Source: Mesocentrotus franciscanus (taxonomy: Eukaryota; Echinodermata; Echinoidea; Camarodonta; Strongylocentrotidae). Taken from it: a DNA stretch of 64,000 nt. Below the pieces are notes generated by a model. It worked only from the letters and a program-made list of their open reading frames with translations, ran no database searches and had not been told where the DNA came from. A program made the translations under genes and the position numbers. Where the stretch lies: positions 1,277,252 to 1,341,251 of the forward strand of contig CP137680.1 of assembly GCA_037976565.1 (NCBI GenBank), given 5' to 3'. This document shows, one piece after another, positions 12,393-26,500 of the stretch (positions are counted from its first letter, which is position 1; every line of letters begins with the position of its first letter).

Positions 12393-13634
12393 AAATGAAC
12401 AATAGTTATTGAGCTTTTTAACAATCTTTCGATGTCAGTTTGAAAGAATATAATAGAAGTCTCCCCTTAAATGCTTAAAAGGAATGGTCCTCTTAATCTC
12501 TTATGCAACATAACTGAAGTGAAGTGTTGCATATTTGTAGTCCAATATTGGGAGAGATTATTCGATGCAAGAATAGCATTCAAGACAACGATGGAATACT
12601 CTCCAGGGAGTGGAGCGTGTGCACTCTCATGTGCGGATGAGCAATATAATCCAATGACTGGGGTAAAAATAATAACAATGTCAATCGCTTAGAAACGTAG
12701 TATTAAGCGCTGTACAAATGTGCCAATCATTATTGGGTGGAACCGGTATGTATTTTTGTTGTAAAGCAAGGCCATGATATTAATACATGAAAAGAAAACA
12801 CTTTAGGTTGATGACTGTAATGCATCACGATCGATCATCATCAATAGATCCAGCATTGATGTGTACTCTAGTGTCAAATGAATTTAATATGTGCATGTGA
12901 TACATCATTATGATATTACAATATAAGCGGTTAAAGTGAAAAGTTAAACGACTATTGATTAAAAATGACGATGACTTGTCTGTAAGATGTGTGGAAAAAT
13001 GTTGAAATCAACCTCCAACCTGGGAGAAGATACCATGATAGATCTTGAAGCATCTTTGAGACTATAGCACTCATTTAGACTCTTGTTTCACCTCCAATTT
13101 GTTTAACTAAGCACCTCGGTAAATAGATATACAACTCCATACACATGCCTATTATGCCAAATGTAATTAGTATTAAGCATTCTCAGTATGCATCATACCT
13201 TCATCTTCATACTCTTGAGATGTATTCTTTCGTAAATTTCACGCAAGAACAAAAACAACCATTTATTTTTCTTATAAAAAGGGACCAATAAATTCGAATA
13301 ATAAATGGGACCATCTAAAGACGAAACTCAGTTATTGTTTTGTAATTTTGATAATACCAGATAAAAAAAGTCTGTAAGTATTTACTTTCCTTTTTTCCAA
13401 TTAATATTGATAATTGTATGCTATCTATTTAGTTTTGTTCTTGTTTCTCTATTCACCACTATGCAAGTATTTTATGATGTGTTAAAACGTACAGTCTTCT
13501 TCGTTTGAATGTATTTTCACACTTTTAATTTTTAACAGTTTGTATCTGACAATGTATTGTTTGTAATTTATTAAATGGACCTTGTGGCATATTGCCTTGT
13601 ACTAAACAAGCTATGAAATAAATTGTAATTTTAT

Positions 13635-13635
<1 letters not shown>
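12393..13635. other. Spacer; possible retroelement tail at right end
   Basis: No gene recognised. The last 60 bases end in ATGAAATAAATTGTAATTTTA before a trinucleotide repeat, which resembles a retroelement 3' end. Confidence 0.35.
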
Positions 13636-13669
<34 letters not shown>

Positions 13670-13725
13670 ATAATAATAATAATAATAATACAGATAATAA
13701 TAATAATAATAATAATAATACTAAT
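13636..13725. repeat. ACT / AAT trinucleotide microsatellite
   Basis: A pure run of ACT units passes into AAT units. The sharp switch of unit in the middle is unusual. Confidence 0.9.
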
Positions 13726-13869
13726 AATGCTACGTCTAATACCCTCCCCCGATATTATATCAACTCAAAATACAGGGGTAGTACGTCAATGACGATAGTC
13801 ATGTGATATTTGGAATATTCCGTACTGGTATAAAACCCTAATCATACAGATCAAACTATTTGTTGTTGA

Positions 13870-14043
13870 CTGGTTCCCTTCAATGTGATGTACCGATTCG
13901 CACTTCAAAAGTTCGTAGACGGCTACAGGCAAATAGATCTACACACGTCTATAGGACGGTTTGAAAAGGTTTCCGATGCTGTACAATCGATTGACCCGGT
14001 TCTACGGCCTTTTATTAGAGATACAATGCCCTCAACTAGTTAA
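13870..14043 (+). other. Short unassigned open segment
   Basis: An open stretch bounded by stops, with an ATG at 13888 that gives about 51 residues. It contains segments such as KFVDGYRQIDLHTS and IGRFEKVSDAVQSIDP, whose composition is more protein-like than its neighbours. No family was recognised and no good splice sites were found. It could be chance or a fragment of an exon. Confidence 0.12.
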
Positions 14044-16456
14044 CCTCATTTGCCGCAAAGGCAGGTCGTATTTCCTCTTTCTGACTGCTGCATGAGTTTT
14101 GGTAATCGTACACCTCCAAGTGATTTCTTCAGAAAAGTTTCGAATGTACAATTAACGGGGAGGGGATCTTGATGGCACAAAGCACTTTGCGTTAACACAG
14201 ATCACAAGTACATTCGAGTCGTTAACATTTGACTCCACACGTACTTTCCCTTACCTAAGGTTTCTTTAAAAACGCAAAACCTTAGATACTTAAAGGTTTA
14301 AAGTTCCCACAAACTTGATGACGATGACAAAGATAACTTACAATCGATGAGTACTATTCTAATGAAGAAATGGTAATGTAAAACTATGGGGGGGAATTAT
14401 CTATAAAAAAAAAAACACTTGTGACAATTTCCTCGAATGAAATGTCATTAATGGATATTATGTTATTTTTCCCCATGCAAAATTTGTTTACAAAGCGCAT
14501 TTGAAAAAGAAAAAAACAATAATAGTTTTAAAGCATTACTTGATGATCATCTGAATCTGAGTCTCTCCACAAATTTAGTTTTCATGCTGTTTTGTATACG
14601 TTCGATATTTTTTTTATATTTTAGAAATCAAAGAGTATGGTCTACGTTTACTTATATTTAGTATTACAATAAATTATCGGGCATTTCATAACAAAGATAA
14701 TATTATACAGCGTGAAAGCAGAATGGTGATTCAACGAGGATCGCCATGTCCGTCTCCTGGTCTTACTCCGATATGATGTACTAGAGGATGATTTGAAGTG
14801 GTACACTCGCATAACGTGGTGGAGGCATACATTTGCCTCATTTATTCGTTGAAAATATGAAATAAGACAGAAACAAAAACATAAAAAAGAGAAGTCCCCA
14901 AATTGAGAAGAAAAAAATCCTATATTATCAAATACATTATGAATTTGCTGCCAACATTTGAAACATTTCTTCCAACTAGCTACAAAAAAGCTCGGTCAAT
15001 GTAAACTCTTTTTAAATATTAATTTGTGGAAACACATGATCATTTTTAAATGAAGGGTGCATACTGGATGGAGTGATTTCATTATTACATGTACTACGGT
15101 ACATATCACCTCTTATATTCGTCAGATTTTTTTTTGATTTTTTTAGGTGGTATGTACTGTTGTACATATTTTTCTGGTTTTCCTGTAGATATATAGCTTG
15201 GAAAATAGCGTTCGGTATTGCGTTGATAGCACAAGTTTCAAGGTTGAAATCTCAGACACTGAATATATACATTTTTTCACATATTCTAAATCAATATATG
15301 TACGAAAATGTGTCAAACTCTATACATGCTCTAGTTCTGTTGCAGGGGCGCCATTAAATATATATCGACCACTGTATATATATTGACATATGCTGCAAAA
15401 CTGCAGGATAAGTATTTTTGTTAATAGTTTCAAACAACTGACTGAGTAAAAGTGAGTATATGTGGTCGACATAAAGTTCACATCTAGTTTATTCAATGAG
15501 GACGTCATGTTTTATATAATACATGTACTTTTATCTCTTTGAGTGTGATTTTCTCCGATCCATACCTTGGCACGAGTAACAAATTAAAAATGCAAACGAG
15601 ACGACGAAACGGGCAAATCACTTATCTTCCGGTGGCAACTTTTCATGGATCTTTTTCCGCAGAAGTAGTGAATAATTTATTACATGTACTACCTGATCTG
15701 AAAGTGAATTATTAATGCTCTATGCCCCAAAAGGCATGCAATATAGTAGAAGACATCACCAAGATTTGGTTTCAAGCTAAAGCGATGTAGTGCACTCTAA
15801 GCTCTCACCTTCTATTTATTGATTTTTTTCCCTTTTTTAATGTCCATAAATTCTATAAATAAACTTGACTTCCAATTTATTCTGGTTACCAATTGTAGCA
15901 CGCTAATGCTAAAGTTCGTGATCATAATGATAAACGAATCTTCATATTGATAAAGCTTTAAAACTTTTAGGAGAATATTGATGAGTTCTGGTAAAGATGA
16001 AAATAATTTGTGAGCTGTGAGCTTCCAGAGAGTTTCTTTCACAATAAAATCGCAATAGCAGTACTGAACTTATCATTAAAACAAGCAGTCTTGAATGCCC
16101 GTTGTATTATGAGGCACTATTTCTACATAAATCCGCCTCTTGTTTGTGTCCCCCTTGTCATTAGGGGTCACACGTATAGGTCATAACGTTCGTGAGTCTC
16201 AGATGTCATTAATCTTTTTCTTCCTCTTCTGTTAATCTTCAAAGGGTTATGCAGCGTATCTGTAGAAGTTGTGTAAGATCTGTAGCAGTTGTGTATGCAA
16301 CCGGTTTACATCCTATTCTTCGCGAGAAGTGTAGCGTAGTAACGTGCTTAGGGTGTAACCTCCTCAGTCAGAAGATACATTTTTCTAAGTTAGTAAAGAA
16401 CGGAAACTCCTGGAATACCACTTATAGACATTCCCAGGACACCTTCTTTTGCATGT
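14044..16456. other. Spacer without recognised genes
   Basis: AT-rich. Open frames near 15073-15508 show no domain. Apart from the weak LINE trace at about 15880-16030, nothing is recognised. Confidence 0.4.
15880..16030 (+). mobile_element. Possible CR1-like LINE end, strongly decayed
   Basis: The stretch coding approximately SFKTF followed, after a frameshift, by LDEFW and a stop (about 15950-15995) resembles the last residues of CR1-type LINE proteins. The bases after the stop resemble those after the same motif at 12390. The evidence is thin. Confidence 0.25.
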
Positions 16457-16460
16457 CATA

Positions 16461-16792
16461 GGTTGCGTTTATCGTCCAATTTTTTGCCTAGAATCAGCGT
16501 TTTCAAACGTCTTTCAGGCAAATTTTTAAGCCTTTTTCAAACGTCTTTAGATATGGGCATATTGTAACGCCGAAAAAAGTGCGTTTTGAATGTGACATAC
16601 AGCCAGAATCACGTTTCTGAGACATGATAAACGCAAAGCTGTTTTGAACCCCACATACAAATCGGACCCGTTCCCATGCTAATCTGCTCCCGAGTCAAAC
16701 GCGACAGCCCGCAAAACACGTTCGTATAATGGGGTTCGATATGTACATATAGTAACGCTGATTCTTAGTGGCAAGAGACGATAAACGCACCC
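16461..16792. mobile_element. TIR element with repeated AACG words
   Basis: The ends are inverted copies: GGTTGCGTTTATCGTC at 16461 against GACGATAAACGCACCC ending at 16792. The similarity extends inward to the shared word AATCAGCGTT. ATA flanks both ends and may be the target duplication. The interior is made of repeated CAAACGTCTTT, AAACGC and TAACGC words, first in one orientation and then in the other. It has no coding capacity; overlapping open frames are fortuitous. Confidence 0.65.
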
Positions 16793-16795
16793 ATA

Positions 16796-19700
16796 GATCA
16801 ACCTATTCCTGAGTCCTATGGGTAGTTGTGTGAAGTAATTGCCTTGGGAGTAATTATTGTCCAAGTGTTACTATTCCGAGGGTGGTGATGCGGGTGACAG
16901 TTTGTATCAGATGTCTTTAATAACACGATTGGATGGATCTCAAGTCAGTTTAATAGACTATCAGATTTCAAACCAAGGTACAAATCTGTTTATTTGAGGG
17001 TATTTTTTTTTTTACCACAATCGATTGAATAGATAAATGTGAATCATTATCCCGTTGTTGTTGTTTTTGTTTTACTAATTTCCGCGGTATCTGTCCACAT
17101 CACCCTTCCCACATTCGTCTGAGCAGCTCTCTTCACAATGTATAAATTCAAAGAGTGGATGTCATTCAAAAAAAAGCATCACATAGCTTTTGTTCATCTT
17201 GGTCATAACATGAATTATGTATGCTATGTGTTTTTAGACTCACATTAAAGCCTATTTTAGACCGACATCATTTGGAGTGTTAAGCCTTACCCATCGTGGC
17301 ATTGAACCACGAAAAACAAAGCAACAATCAAATATACTACTAATAATAATGATAATGCACTTTAAATAGCCCGACGAACCGCCACAGGGATTATAAGTAT
17401 ATTTGTTCAGGATATTATTAGTTTTACATGGCTAATGACACCATTTGAAGAGGGCCATATCAGCTCATTACTCCCGGAGAACGAATTGAAAGAAAAAAAA
17501 GTTCACTGCAATAAAAATTACGCTAGGAATTTAACAAATTGAATATGAGCTTCAGATATATTCATTATGAGCTTTGTCTAAGTAGAAGCAACCAATAAAA
17601 ATTTCAGGTATGGACAAATTTTGTCACCATTTATGACAGTGACTTGATCATCCCTCTGCGTTCTCGTTAAGAAAATATTTCGGAAAATATATTACGAAAT
17701 GTGTTGTGTGGGGTGAATGCTAATGGACTAGGTTCTCAATTTTTATTCTGTTACAATGGTTTAAAGATGGTCAACCAAAATTGGATTCTATAACGTGAAA
17801 TTATGAGGAATTCGTGATATCGTCTACGAATTGAAAGAACAAGAATAATTAAAAACATGAATTAGAACTACAAAGTCAGATGAACAATGAAATCAATTCT
17901 GAAGAGAATTCATGCAAGAAAAAGAGGTTAAGCCTTTTTTTATACTTAATACTGGTAGATTAAATCAAATATTAAAATCATCATAACCCAATACGTTCAA
18001 ATGTTGATAATTTCGAATATTCTTCATCTTTGCTTTTCCCGTAAAGTTGAATTTATGTCTTGGCAAGCATACATAAAATCTAATAGCTCTATAAACAAAA
18101 TATGCATTTTAAATTCTTCTCTGAGAAAAAGGATTTTTAAATCGATTTGAAATAATAGTCTCTAGTCAAATCATTTACTTGGACGTATTTAGTATCATGG
18201 TGTCAAGAAAAAATATTTTAAAGTACTGCCTAAGGTAAAAATGTTACCAATATGACCAAGCTTTACACACACGATGCATATGAATACTTTACCAGGGTTT
18301 GAAAATTAAGTTTTCATTAATATTACTGGAAATTGAGTATTGTTCTCATATAACGCGAATATCGTTTGGGAAATCAAGCAATTTCAAAGCACTCTTCACA
18401 ATCAATTGAACAATAGTTCTATGGAAAGCGTCATACCACAGTGGTTGTAGTTTTTTACAAGTTGAATGCACTAAGTGAACATACCAGTTTAGAATGACAT
18501 TGAATATCTCTATAGGGGAGTCGTGCTCAGAAAAAAAAATGTTAATGCGATTTTAATATTTCATCTTCATCTGAAAAAATATGCGCATAAATAATTCACA
18601 CAAACATTCAATGAACACCCTACAAGGATGTAAAATACACAGTAATTGGATATAATTATGAAATGGTTTCGTTAATGAACGAATATCCGTTATAAGGGTA
18701 TTCAGTGCTCGTGAAACACAACGATTGGAAGATGCGCTCGTGCATGTCAATCGTCGCACTCAACATAATGGGAAATTTAGCACTATGCGTTCGGTATTTA
18801 GTGCGTGCCTGTGTGCGTGCGTATGAGCGTGCGTGTATCTTCAGAATGCATAGGTATATTGATTGGAGTACATAAAACACGACAACACCAGACCGGGAAG
18901 CGCTCAAAATGTTCAGCGATGTGTCTCCTTCTCGCACACCTAACAGAACAGTTCTCTGCACTGATCAAAGAGAGTCAGCTCTTATATTACCTGACCCGTC
19001 TCCTCGCTTCTCAGGTGTACTATTTTATTTTCATCACTCTAGAGATGTCAATCTGATTTAATGGATGTTTCTAAATACTTATTGAGCATTCCATATGGAC
19101 GGTGATAACTGTTAACACGGCAAGGAAGTCAACTTATCAGCAGGTAAAATAAACTTTTTTCACATTGATATCGACTAAATCGAAAATATGCAAGCTGTAT
19201 ATTTCGACGCAAATAAGGCACTTTTAATTTTTGATATTTTTTTTATAGAAACCAATATTCTAGAGATTTTCTTCTTCTTTCCAATTTGTCCTTTCCAATC
19301 CTACAATTTATCTTCCAATGCTTTATTTCTTATATTTTTGATTTGTTGTTGCTGTAATAATTGCTGTACTAAAATTAATATTTTGTTGAATCATTTTATT
19401 GTAATTCTTCATGAAATGTTCATATAATTTAGTTTATCATTGACATGACATTCAACAGTGTATGAGACGCTTAACTCTTGCAAAATGCAATCTTTTTGTT
19501 AAATAATTATAAATAACCGAACATTTTAGAAGAGAAGTAACCGGTTGAATGATTTTCATAGGGATCGCTTTTCATTATGGTTTATTGCATAAAACTAAGG
19601 AGCATCAATTTAAAGAGGAGGCACATCACTGTGTAATTTATTAGTAATTGGCTTCTGTGTCGAATTTTACTTATTGAAAACAGGGGGCAAGCAAATAGAA

Positions 19701-22376
19701 AATACAGACAAAATGACAATTTACTTTTCAAAGTATATTTTCCGAGTTTCTGTATTTTTCCTGTATTGGAGAGCGTCACTGCAATAATTTGAAGGGAGAG
19801 GGGGGCCGGGGGAGACTACACCAAATTTTCAGGTAGGAAAGGGAACCCCCATCCTCTTATTCTCCTGAGTCAGACAAGGTTATAAGGATCGAATAAATTG
19901 AGACTAAAATAAAAGTTAGTCCGATAATGAATACATCATATTTATAGCGATAAGCTACTTTGAACGGTAACCTCAATGGTTCATTATTATGCCTGAAACT
20001 GATAATACCATTCGGTTTGTTTGCCGTTAGAAAAGTCAGTTTATCTACCGTTTGCTCTTTTCATCCCTATGAATGCTACCTAGTAAGAGGGCTACCTAGT
20101 AAGAGGGCAACGTTCATTGTATCACAGTAATTAGATGTGCAAGCTATCAATTCCTTTGCAATTGTTGTCATGTAACGAGGAGCGTTTATTCTCTCCTTCC
20201 ATGCAACAATCGTTATTTCTAACGAGATAAAAATGTGAGCATGATATATTACTTTGTATCGTTGTAATCAGTCAACGTGAAATGATACTGAGCAATAATC
20301 TACTAATGAACATTCACGCGTGTCAAATGGGGCTGGAATACTTTTAAACTTAATTGCATTAAAATGCACAAGTAGTAGTACTTGAAATAGTGAGTCCCCT
20401 CCCAAACCAGTCTGTCATATTTCGTTATATTAAAGAGAATTGACCTTATAATTACTGAATTTGTAAATAGATACATATTTTTCAAGTAAATAACACGTGA
20501 AAAGTTGTTTGTATTAAATGAAGCACGGGTAATAGATTAACATTTAGTTTTACTTTATATCTGAATCTACGCGAAAATTTAAGCAATCACTTTCAAGTGA
20601 ATGTCATTGTTTTACCATTGTGAGGTAAGCTGAACCGTATTGGGCAATTAAAATGATTATTGTAGCTCTGCGAATATTTAATAAACAATTCAAATAAATG
20701 AAGTTTAACTTTCATTGTCTATACTCTTATAACATAAACTGAATTTTGTATTCCTAAATGACTACTTTATTTCGTCTAAATTCATTTCAGAGTTATGATG
20801 GTATCAATGTGTGCATTGCCTTTAAGTGCATTCGTTTAACATGTTTGTTTTAACATAGCTTGAAGTAAAAAATAAATAAAATAAAAAAAAATAAAAAAAT
20901 CAACCACTATACATTGTAAAGGTTATTTCACATGGTTTGCATCGTTAGGCAGAGTAAGACAGTGAATTAGCGTGGTATTATATTACGCTGTTCAAAAATA
21001 CATAATTTCTTTTATTTGGATAGTCGAATAGGAATACAAGATTTATTTAGGGGAAAATGATGATTAATCTGTATATCTAATCTGAATTTGTCGTTGGACT
21101 TGGTTGTTGGACTTATGTATGTTTTGTTCCATCACTCGAAACTTTATGAATAATTACAACTTCTATAACTACTATGTTTGTTTGTGTGAATGTATACAGA
21201 ACCCCATGTGGTGAATAATTTTCTGACACTCGATCAGTTCTAGATTTCGTCTGGTGGATAAAATAAAGCTATGTGATTCTTAGAAGAAAAAAGAGAACAC
21301 TGGGACAACTCCAGCACCTGTTTAAATACTACGAAATGTTTTTTAAATGTTCTTGATAGAAGCTCATAATTTGTTTGATAATGGGAAATCCGTCATCAAA
21401 GCCAAACGGCATGCACGGGTCGTGTTTTTTATGACGTATCTTTATTGTGTCGGTGTCTAAAACATGATTGATGTTCAGAGAAAGACCTTCTTTCAATTCG
21501 TTTTTGGTTGACTTGGTTCTTTCAATCGTTCCCCTCGTTCTGGTTTCCCATGTTCATAAACAGAATAGTGTACTTGAAATTGCTGCAGTTTATTCATGCT
21601 TGTTTTCTTTTGGAGCTCCATGGTAGTAAATCTAGCGCGTGCATTCAACAAATTTCTATCATTTCATCTGATTTCTTGTCAGCCTTGCGATGTTTCGTCA
21701 GTTCAATCATTGTATGTATTAGTGATTATGATTATCGCTTTGATACCCTACATTGATATTAGATAAGAGATATGCAGACAAACATTCGATGTGTAAATAG
21801 CCATAATAAGTCATATACTAGATGTAAACGGAGTACAATTCTTCGTATAATTGAATCGAACATACTGACCTCAAACCACTTTGGCCATGAAGGTGGCAAC
21901 TTATATATCATGGCTATAATTAACATATTCAAAATATTTATCTCATAGTTGTTGTGTTTTTGTTGTGTTTGTTTTTTTGTATTTTACTCTGATCAATGCA
22001 CGTTCCAGTATGCCTTTGTTCGAAGAGATTATCAATTCCTTAGAATGTTATTAATGGTGATTAATTTCATGGACCAATATTGCATATTTTGCCACCCGCA
22101 AGTATTAATTGTGTGTCCCATATGTCCCAGAGAATATACATTTCGGTACCTTCCATTGTAGTTTGAAAATCATTAAACCCTAATGACTCGGACTTGAAAC
22201 CAAACGGGAATTGTTTAATGACACCAGGCATCAATGAAATTCGCTATTGATACACGGTGGCAGAGGTATATCATGCACCTTATTTCTTTGTAAACGAATG
22301 AAATAGTATAATATTACATAGTTCAGAGGTGTTTTTTTTATTTGCTAAAATTTATTTATTAGTCTTTAAATTATAG
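16796..22376. other. Long spacer without recognised genes
   Basis: About 5.6 kb of AT-rich DNA with short open frames only. A GTGCGTGC-type GT-rich stretch lies at 18800-18840. No coding domain, RNA gene or large repeat was recognised. Confidence 0.45.
20075..20106. repeat. Perfect 16-bp tandem duplication
   Basis: GCTACCTAGTAAGAGG occurs twice in direct succession. Confidence 0.9.
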
Positions 22377-22553
22377 TACTGCCAAACCTGCTTTAGTGAC
22401 CACCTGCCTACAAAGACCACAATTGTTGTTTCCCTTGAAAATGGTTTTACATTGAAACATGTACTGTAGGCACCTGTCTACAAAGGCCGCCTTCCTATAA
22501 AGACCACTTTTCTTGTCTCCCTTGGGTGGTCTTTACAGACAGGTTTCACTGTA
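22377..22553. mobile_element. Mariner/Tigger-like miniature element
   Basis: Imperfect inverted ends of about 26 bp: TACTGCCAAACCTGCTTTAG at left, and on the right (reverse complement) TACAGTGAAACCTGTCTGTA, both followed by a GACCACC block. TA lies at each border, as in Tc1/mariner target sites. The CAGTNNAACCTGTCT end is typical of Tigger/pogo-like elements. The interior repeats CTACAAAG/GACCAC words and codes for nothing. Confidence 0.6.
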
Positions 22554-22757
22554 TATGCCTTTCCAGTGGAGTATCGTTGGTGGAAGCCCGTCAACAGAGC
22601 GGGTGGGGTGGGCTGGGAGGGGGTGAAGAGGCCTTGTCGTGTTTTTTTCTTGTTTCTTTTGCACCCTTTTCCTTTCTCTTCTCTCTCTTTCCCCCTCCCG
22701 TTTTCGCCATCCGATAGAGGTTGAAAGGGGCACACATGCCCTTGGCTATGTTTGTCT

Positions 22758-23034
22758 GTAGCCTCGTTTATATCTGCTAGCTATCCGTAAAATAGCCACA
22801 AAATTTGCGGTTATTTTACGGATATGCCATACAGATAGTGGCAGATATGAACGGATACCAACAAATAATGCGGGATTTTGCTGCTATTTTGCGCTTATCT
22901 TACGGCTAGTGTCTGCTTCGGAACCTAGTAAAAATACGGTAATGTTACCGATAGCTGGTAGATAGGAACGCTATCCGCACAATGGCCGCAACTTTAACGG
23001 TTAGGCAATTGACGCCTCGTGTGCAACGAGCTTT
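22758..23034. mobile_element. Possible TIR element with CCGTAA/TACGG words
   Basis: The left TAGCCTCGTTTATA and right (reverse complement) TAAAGCTCGTTGCACA are weakly similar ends. Between them are repeated CTATCCGTAAAAT, TTTTACGGATA and GGTTATTTTACGG words in both orientations, which is the architecture of the better-defined elements in this window. The borders are uncertain. Confidence 0.35.
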
Positions 23035-23324
23035 AGTTAGTGACAGAACACGGAATGCAAAGGCAAGGGTACTGAGTGACGTATTCCTTTGGATATTGGT
23101 TTATTAACTATCCCAGTGAGGAGTTATACGACTCCATCATCATTTTCCAAGTAAGCATCAATCGAAATTACTTGAAGTTGTCTGGTGTATGTGCTCCCTG
23201 ATGCTTTCCTGTCAGGAATGGTAATATAATTGGCACCTGGTCAGACCACGAAAGTAGATAGGATCATGACCTCCCCTTACTATGACAATGATGATCATTG
23301 GATAAGCACGACATTGTGGAGATA
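23035..23324. other. Spacer, nothing recognised
   Basis: No feature recognised. Confidence 0.4.
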
Positions 23325-23582
23325 GAGATAAAAGATGGGAAAGAGAAAAGAGTAAAGATGGGAAAGAGGATAGATAGCATAAAAAAGGAAATTGGAGAAA
23401 GAGAGAGAAAGGAGAGGGGGCAAGCGCGTTAAAAAGAGGGGATAAATAATAGCGGTACTATAGATATGACTATAACTTTGGAGTTGGAGAGAGAGAGAGA
23501 GAGATAGGAAGGAAGAGAAAGAGAGAGAGGTGGAGAGATATAGAGGTGAAATGGGGAGAGTGAGTGAGAGAAAGAGACAGAA
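23325..23582. repeat. GA-rich degenerate microsatellite
   Basis: About 260 bp dominated by GAGA and GGAAAG purine tracts. The long minus-strand frame across it (Leu/Ser-rich) is a by-product. Confidence 0.9.
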
Positions 23583-23589
23583 GAGGAAA

Positions 23590-26500
23590 TCATCAGTTAC
23601 ATCAATATGATAAAAGACATATTCAACATTTTGATATGGGCAAGGAATTGTTGAGTTACTTATCAGTTTGGCGTACATTGTGAGAAGAAACATCTTCAAA
23701 TAATTATTAAGAAAAACGTTCGAAGTTTTCTTATTATCGATAAGAAGGGTACAAATTCTCCTCATACCTTAGATAAAATAACCATGAAGATTCATGTTTC
23801 TACAACTAGAGCAGTACTTTCCAAGCATTTCAATATTTTTATTACCTTCCTTATTGCTTCCCTTTGAAACTTTTGTTCAAGATCTAATGAAGATAGATAG
23901 TACCTTTAACGTGTTTACGATTGTTATATATCGTACGACTTGTCTTTCAAGTAGCGGGCTTTAGGCATTATCACAAGTAATGTTTAATGCAGTGCGTAGC
24001 GATTGCTTTGTAATTATTCCTAGTCCTCTAACTAAATAGCCGAACGGCAAATTGCCAACGATGTGCTTTTAATGGGAAGCTATTTAAACAACTTTACCAA
24101 CTTATTGACTTTGATTTTTAAAATGTCCCTAAAACCACATTCCATTGACATTGCCGACATGATTTGGTAATATGTCCGGGGTGTATATTGCCTCTCGATT
24201 TTAAGCTACTTTTATTTTTGAATGCTCAATTTCAAAGTAAGAATAGACAGCACAGCATCGATTCGGCTTGAGGGAAGTTTGATGAGAGAGATTTGCCCTC
24301 AATTAGGCCATGATTAAGTGATCATAATGATGTTATTATCAATTTCAAAAAACATATTTTAAGATATGTTATTACATTTTATTACATATTACATACAAAA
24401 GCCTATAAGTAACATTTTCATAGCGTTCTTATTTAACATGGAACGCTGAAGGGCACAAAAAGTTCCTCTGAAATTTCCTCACAACTTATTGCGTTTACAT
24501 GATGCCAACCAAATGTTTGGTCGCAAACCCGATTTAAGCTTTTATGCAAAGTCTTGATCAAAGTGTTTGGAGGGTATACTTTCTGTAGTCTGTCAAATAA
24601 ATGATGATTTGCACTTAGTAAACATGGCCATTACTACAGCTAAAATAATCACAAACTACTCGTAGTATCCTAGCTGGGAATAATATGTTCCGTGTAAAGA
24701 GTACTGAAGTGCTAACGTCATATTCGCTCGTCGTCCAGGTTTTGGTTCCAAACAACCGAGCCTGCGCATGAGGTTCTCCGCGAGATAATTCAAACAACGG
24801 GCTGGAGCAGGGTAAATTCAGTGTTTGGCGCCATTGATTAGCACAAAACTCTTTGGAACCAGCAACCTTGACAACTTGGCCAGTATGACGTCACACTTTG
24901 GTACTCTATGGCAAATGTACATTAATATGTCTCGATGAAAATGTTGCCTTTGTTTAAATACAAACCTGCTATGAACGAAATTACCTTAAGGTACCTCCTG
25001 AATCATGCACCGGCAAACGATCGTTCTTGTTTTAGGGCTAAATTACGATAAAGCTACTTGTCATTAAATTTTTGACCATTCATCACTGGACTAAAGGTAA
25101 ACCGAGTTTGCAATCAGCCCATATGAACTGATTTCTGCTCTAGGTAGTTTTGGTTATCGATGTATTACATTATTTTTCTTGAGGGTGAATGTCCTGACAA
25201 TTGGATAATCAATGATACCAAGTAATTGGCTTATTCGATAAGGATCCAGTATTTGCCGTAATGTCCAAAGAGAGCCGACGCAGAGGATTCTTTCGAGTAT
25301 TTTCATCAATCGCAAAGTATTTTATAACATGAAACGTAAATCCACTTGTAGGGTAAAATGTTAAGAGAGGAGTTGAATTAAGAGTTACGAGACTCGAATT
25401 TCTAAATAATCGTTCGTCAAATTTTTATTTTCATGTAGATTTTTATGATGTTAAAAGAAATTGTATAGGAATTAATTGGCTTATCTAAGATTTGCAGCAG
25501 ATCAGTGAGACTGTGTTTCGTGTTTCCTGTGTCAATTGTTGATTTTTAACGATAATTGTAACAAGTTAAACTGCCTAAATGCAGAATTTTCGTGTAGATA
25601 GTAAGGTGTTCTCCATTTGCATTGCAATTACTGTGATCTAAACAAATCCAGAGAAATATAAAACAAGAGTGTCAGTTTGGGCCCCCGAACTCAATTCAAA
25701 CTAGTTTGAATAGCCAGATAACGAAGCTTGCAAACCGAGTGAATTATTTGTCCAAAGAATGAAATTTTGAGGTGGTCACGCTATTTTCATTCTCGCCTTT
25801 CGTAAATGCTCTCTGAAACTAACAGAAAGAAGAAAAAAGAAGTTAGTAACTCTTTTATAGATTAACCATTCAATACATTGTTTGCGACTATGGATCGTTT
25901 AAAAGAAAACATTTCATATTGATTTATGCGCAGTTCAATCAATTTAGTTTTCCTTCGAGAATGAGTAGTGCTCTGAATTTCAACGTGATACATGAAGGGA
26001 ATAACTTGCCATCGGTTACTTGAGGGCCTATTTAGGCTGGAAGTTGGGAATAACGATGCAGTGTAAGATACGCCAAGTTAACTCTAGGGTGCAATTTCTT
26101 ACCTTAAGACAATGTTTATTTGTCTTTTAGTGAGGTATTGAACTCATCCCGGAGCAGTGAGAAAGTGTCATTGACTAATGCTCATGGCAATCACTCATTT
26201 CAAATCAATCAGCGTGAAACCTGTGGAACTGATCTAATGTGAATTCGGCAATGAAGTGTTTTCTTCAGGATTGCTGTCATGATCAATGATAACCACGCCC
26301 CAGGTCGGTGATCAATGATGACGACACCATGGGGTTATAAACGTGATCAATGACAACCAATTTACGGTGATGATGGTTCGTTAGATTGATCACATTGCAA
26401 AACAATGCTAACCAAGGACGTCGGAATAGCTTCACATGACTTCTGTTATTCCAAAATTGTACATATATAAAACATAAATAGGACAGAAAAGAAGATTCAA

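Noticed and set aside
23295..23765. 156-codon minus-strand Ser/Leu-rich frame
   Set aside because: Lies over a GA-rich tract; no domain. The same applies to 46112-46474 and 63484-63750.
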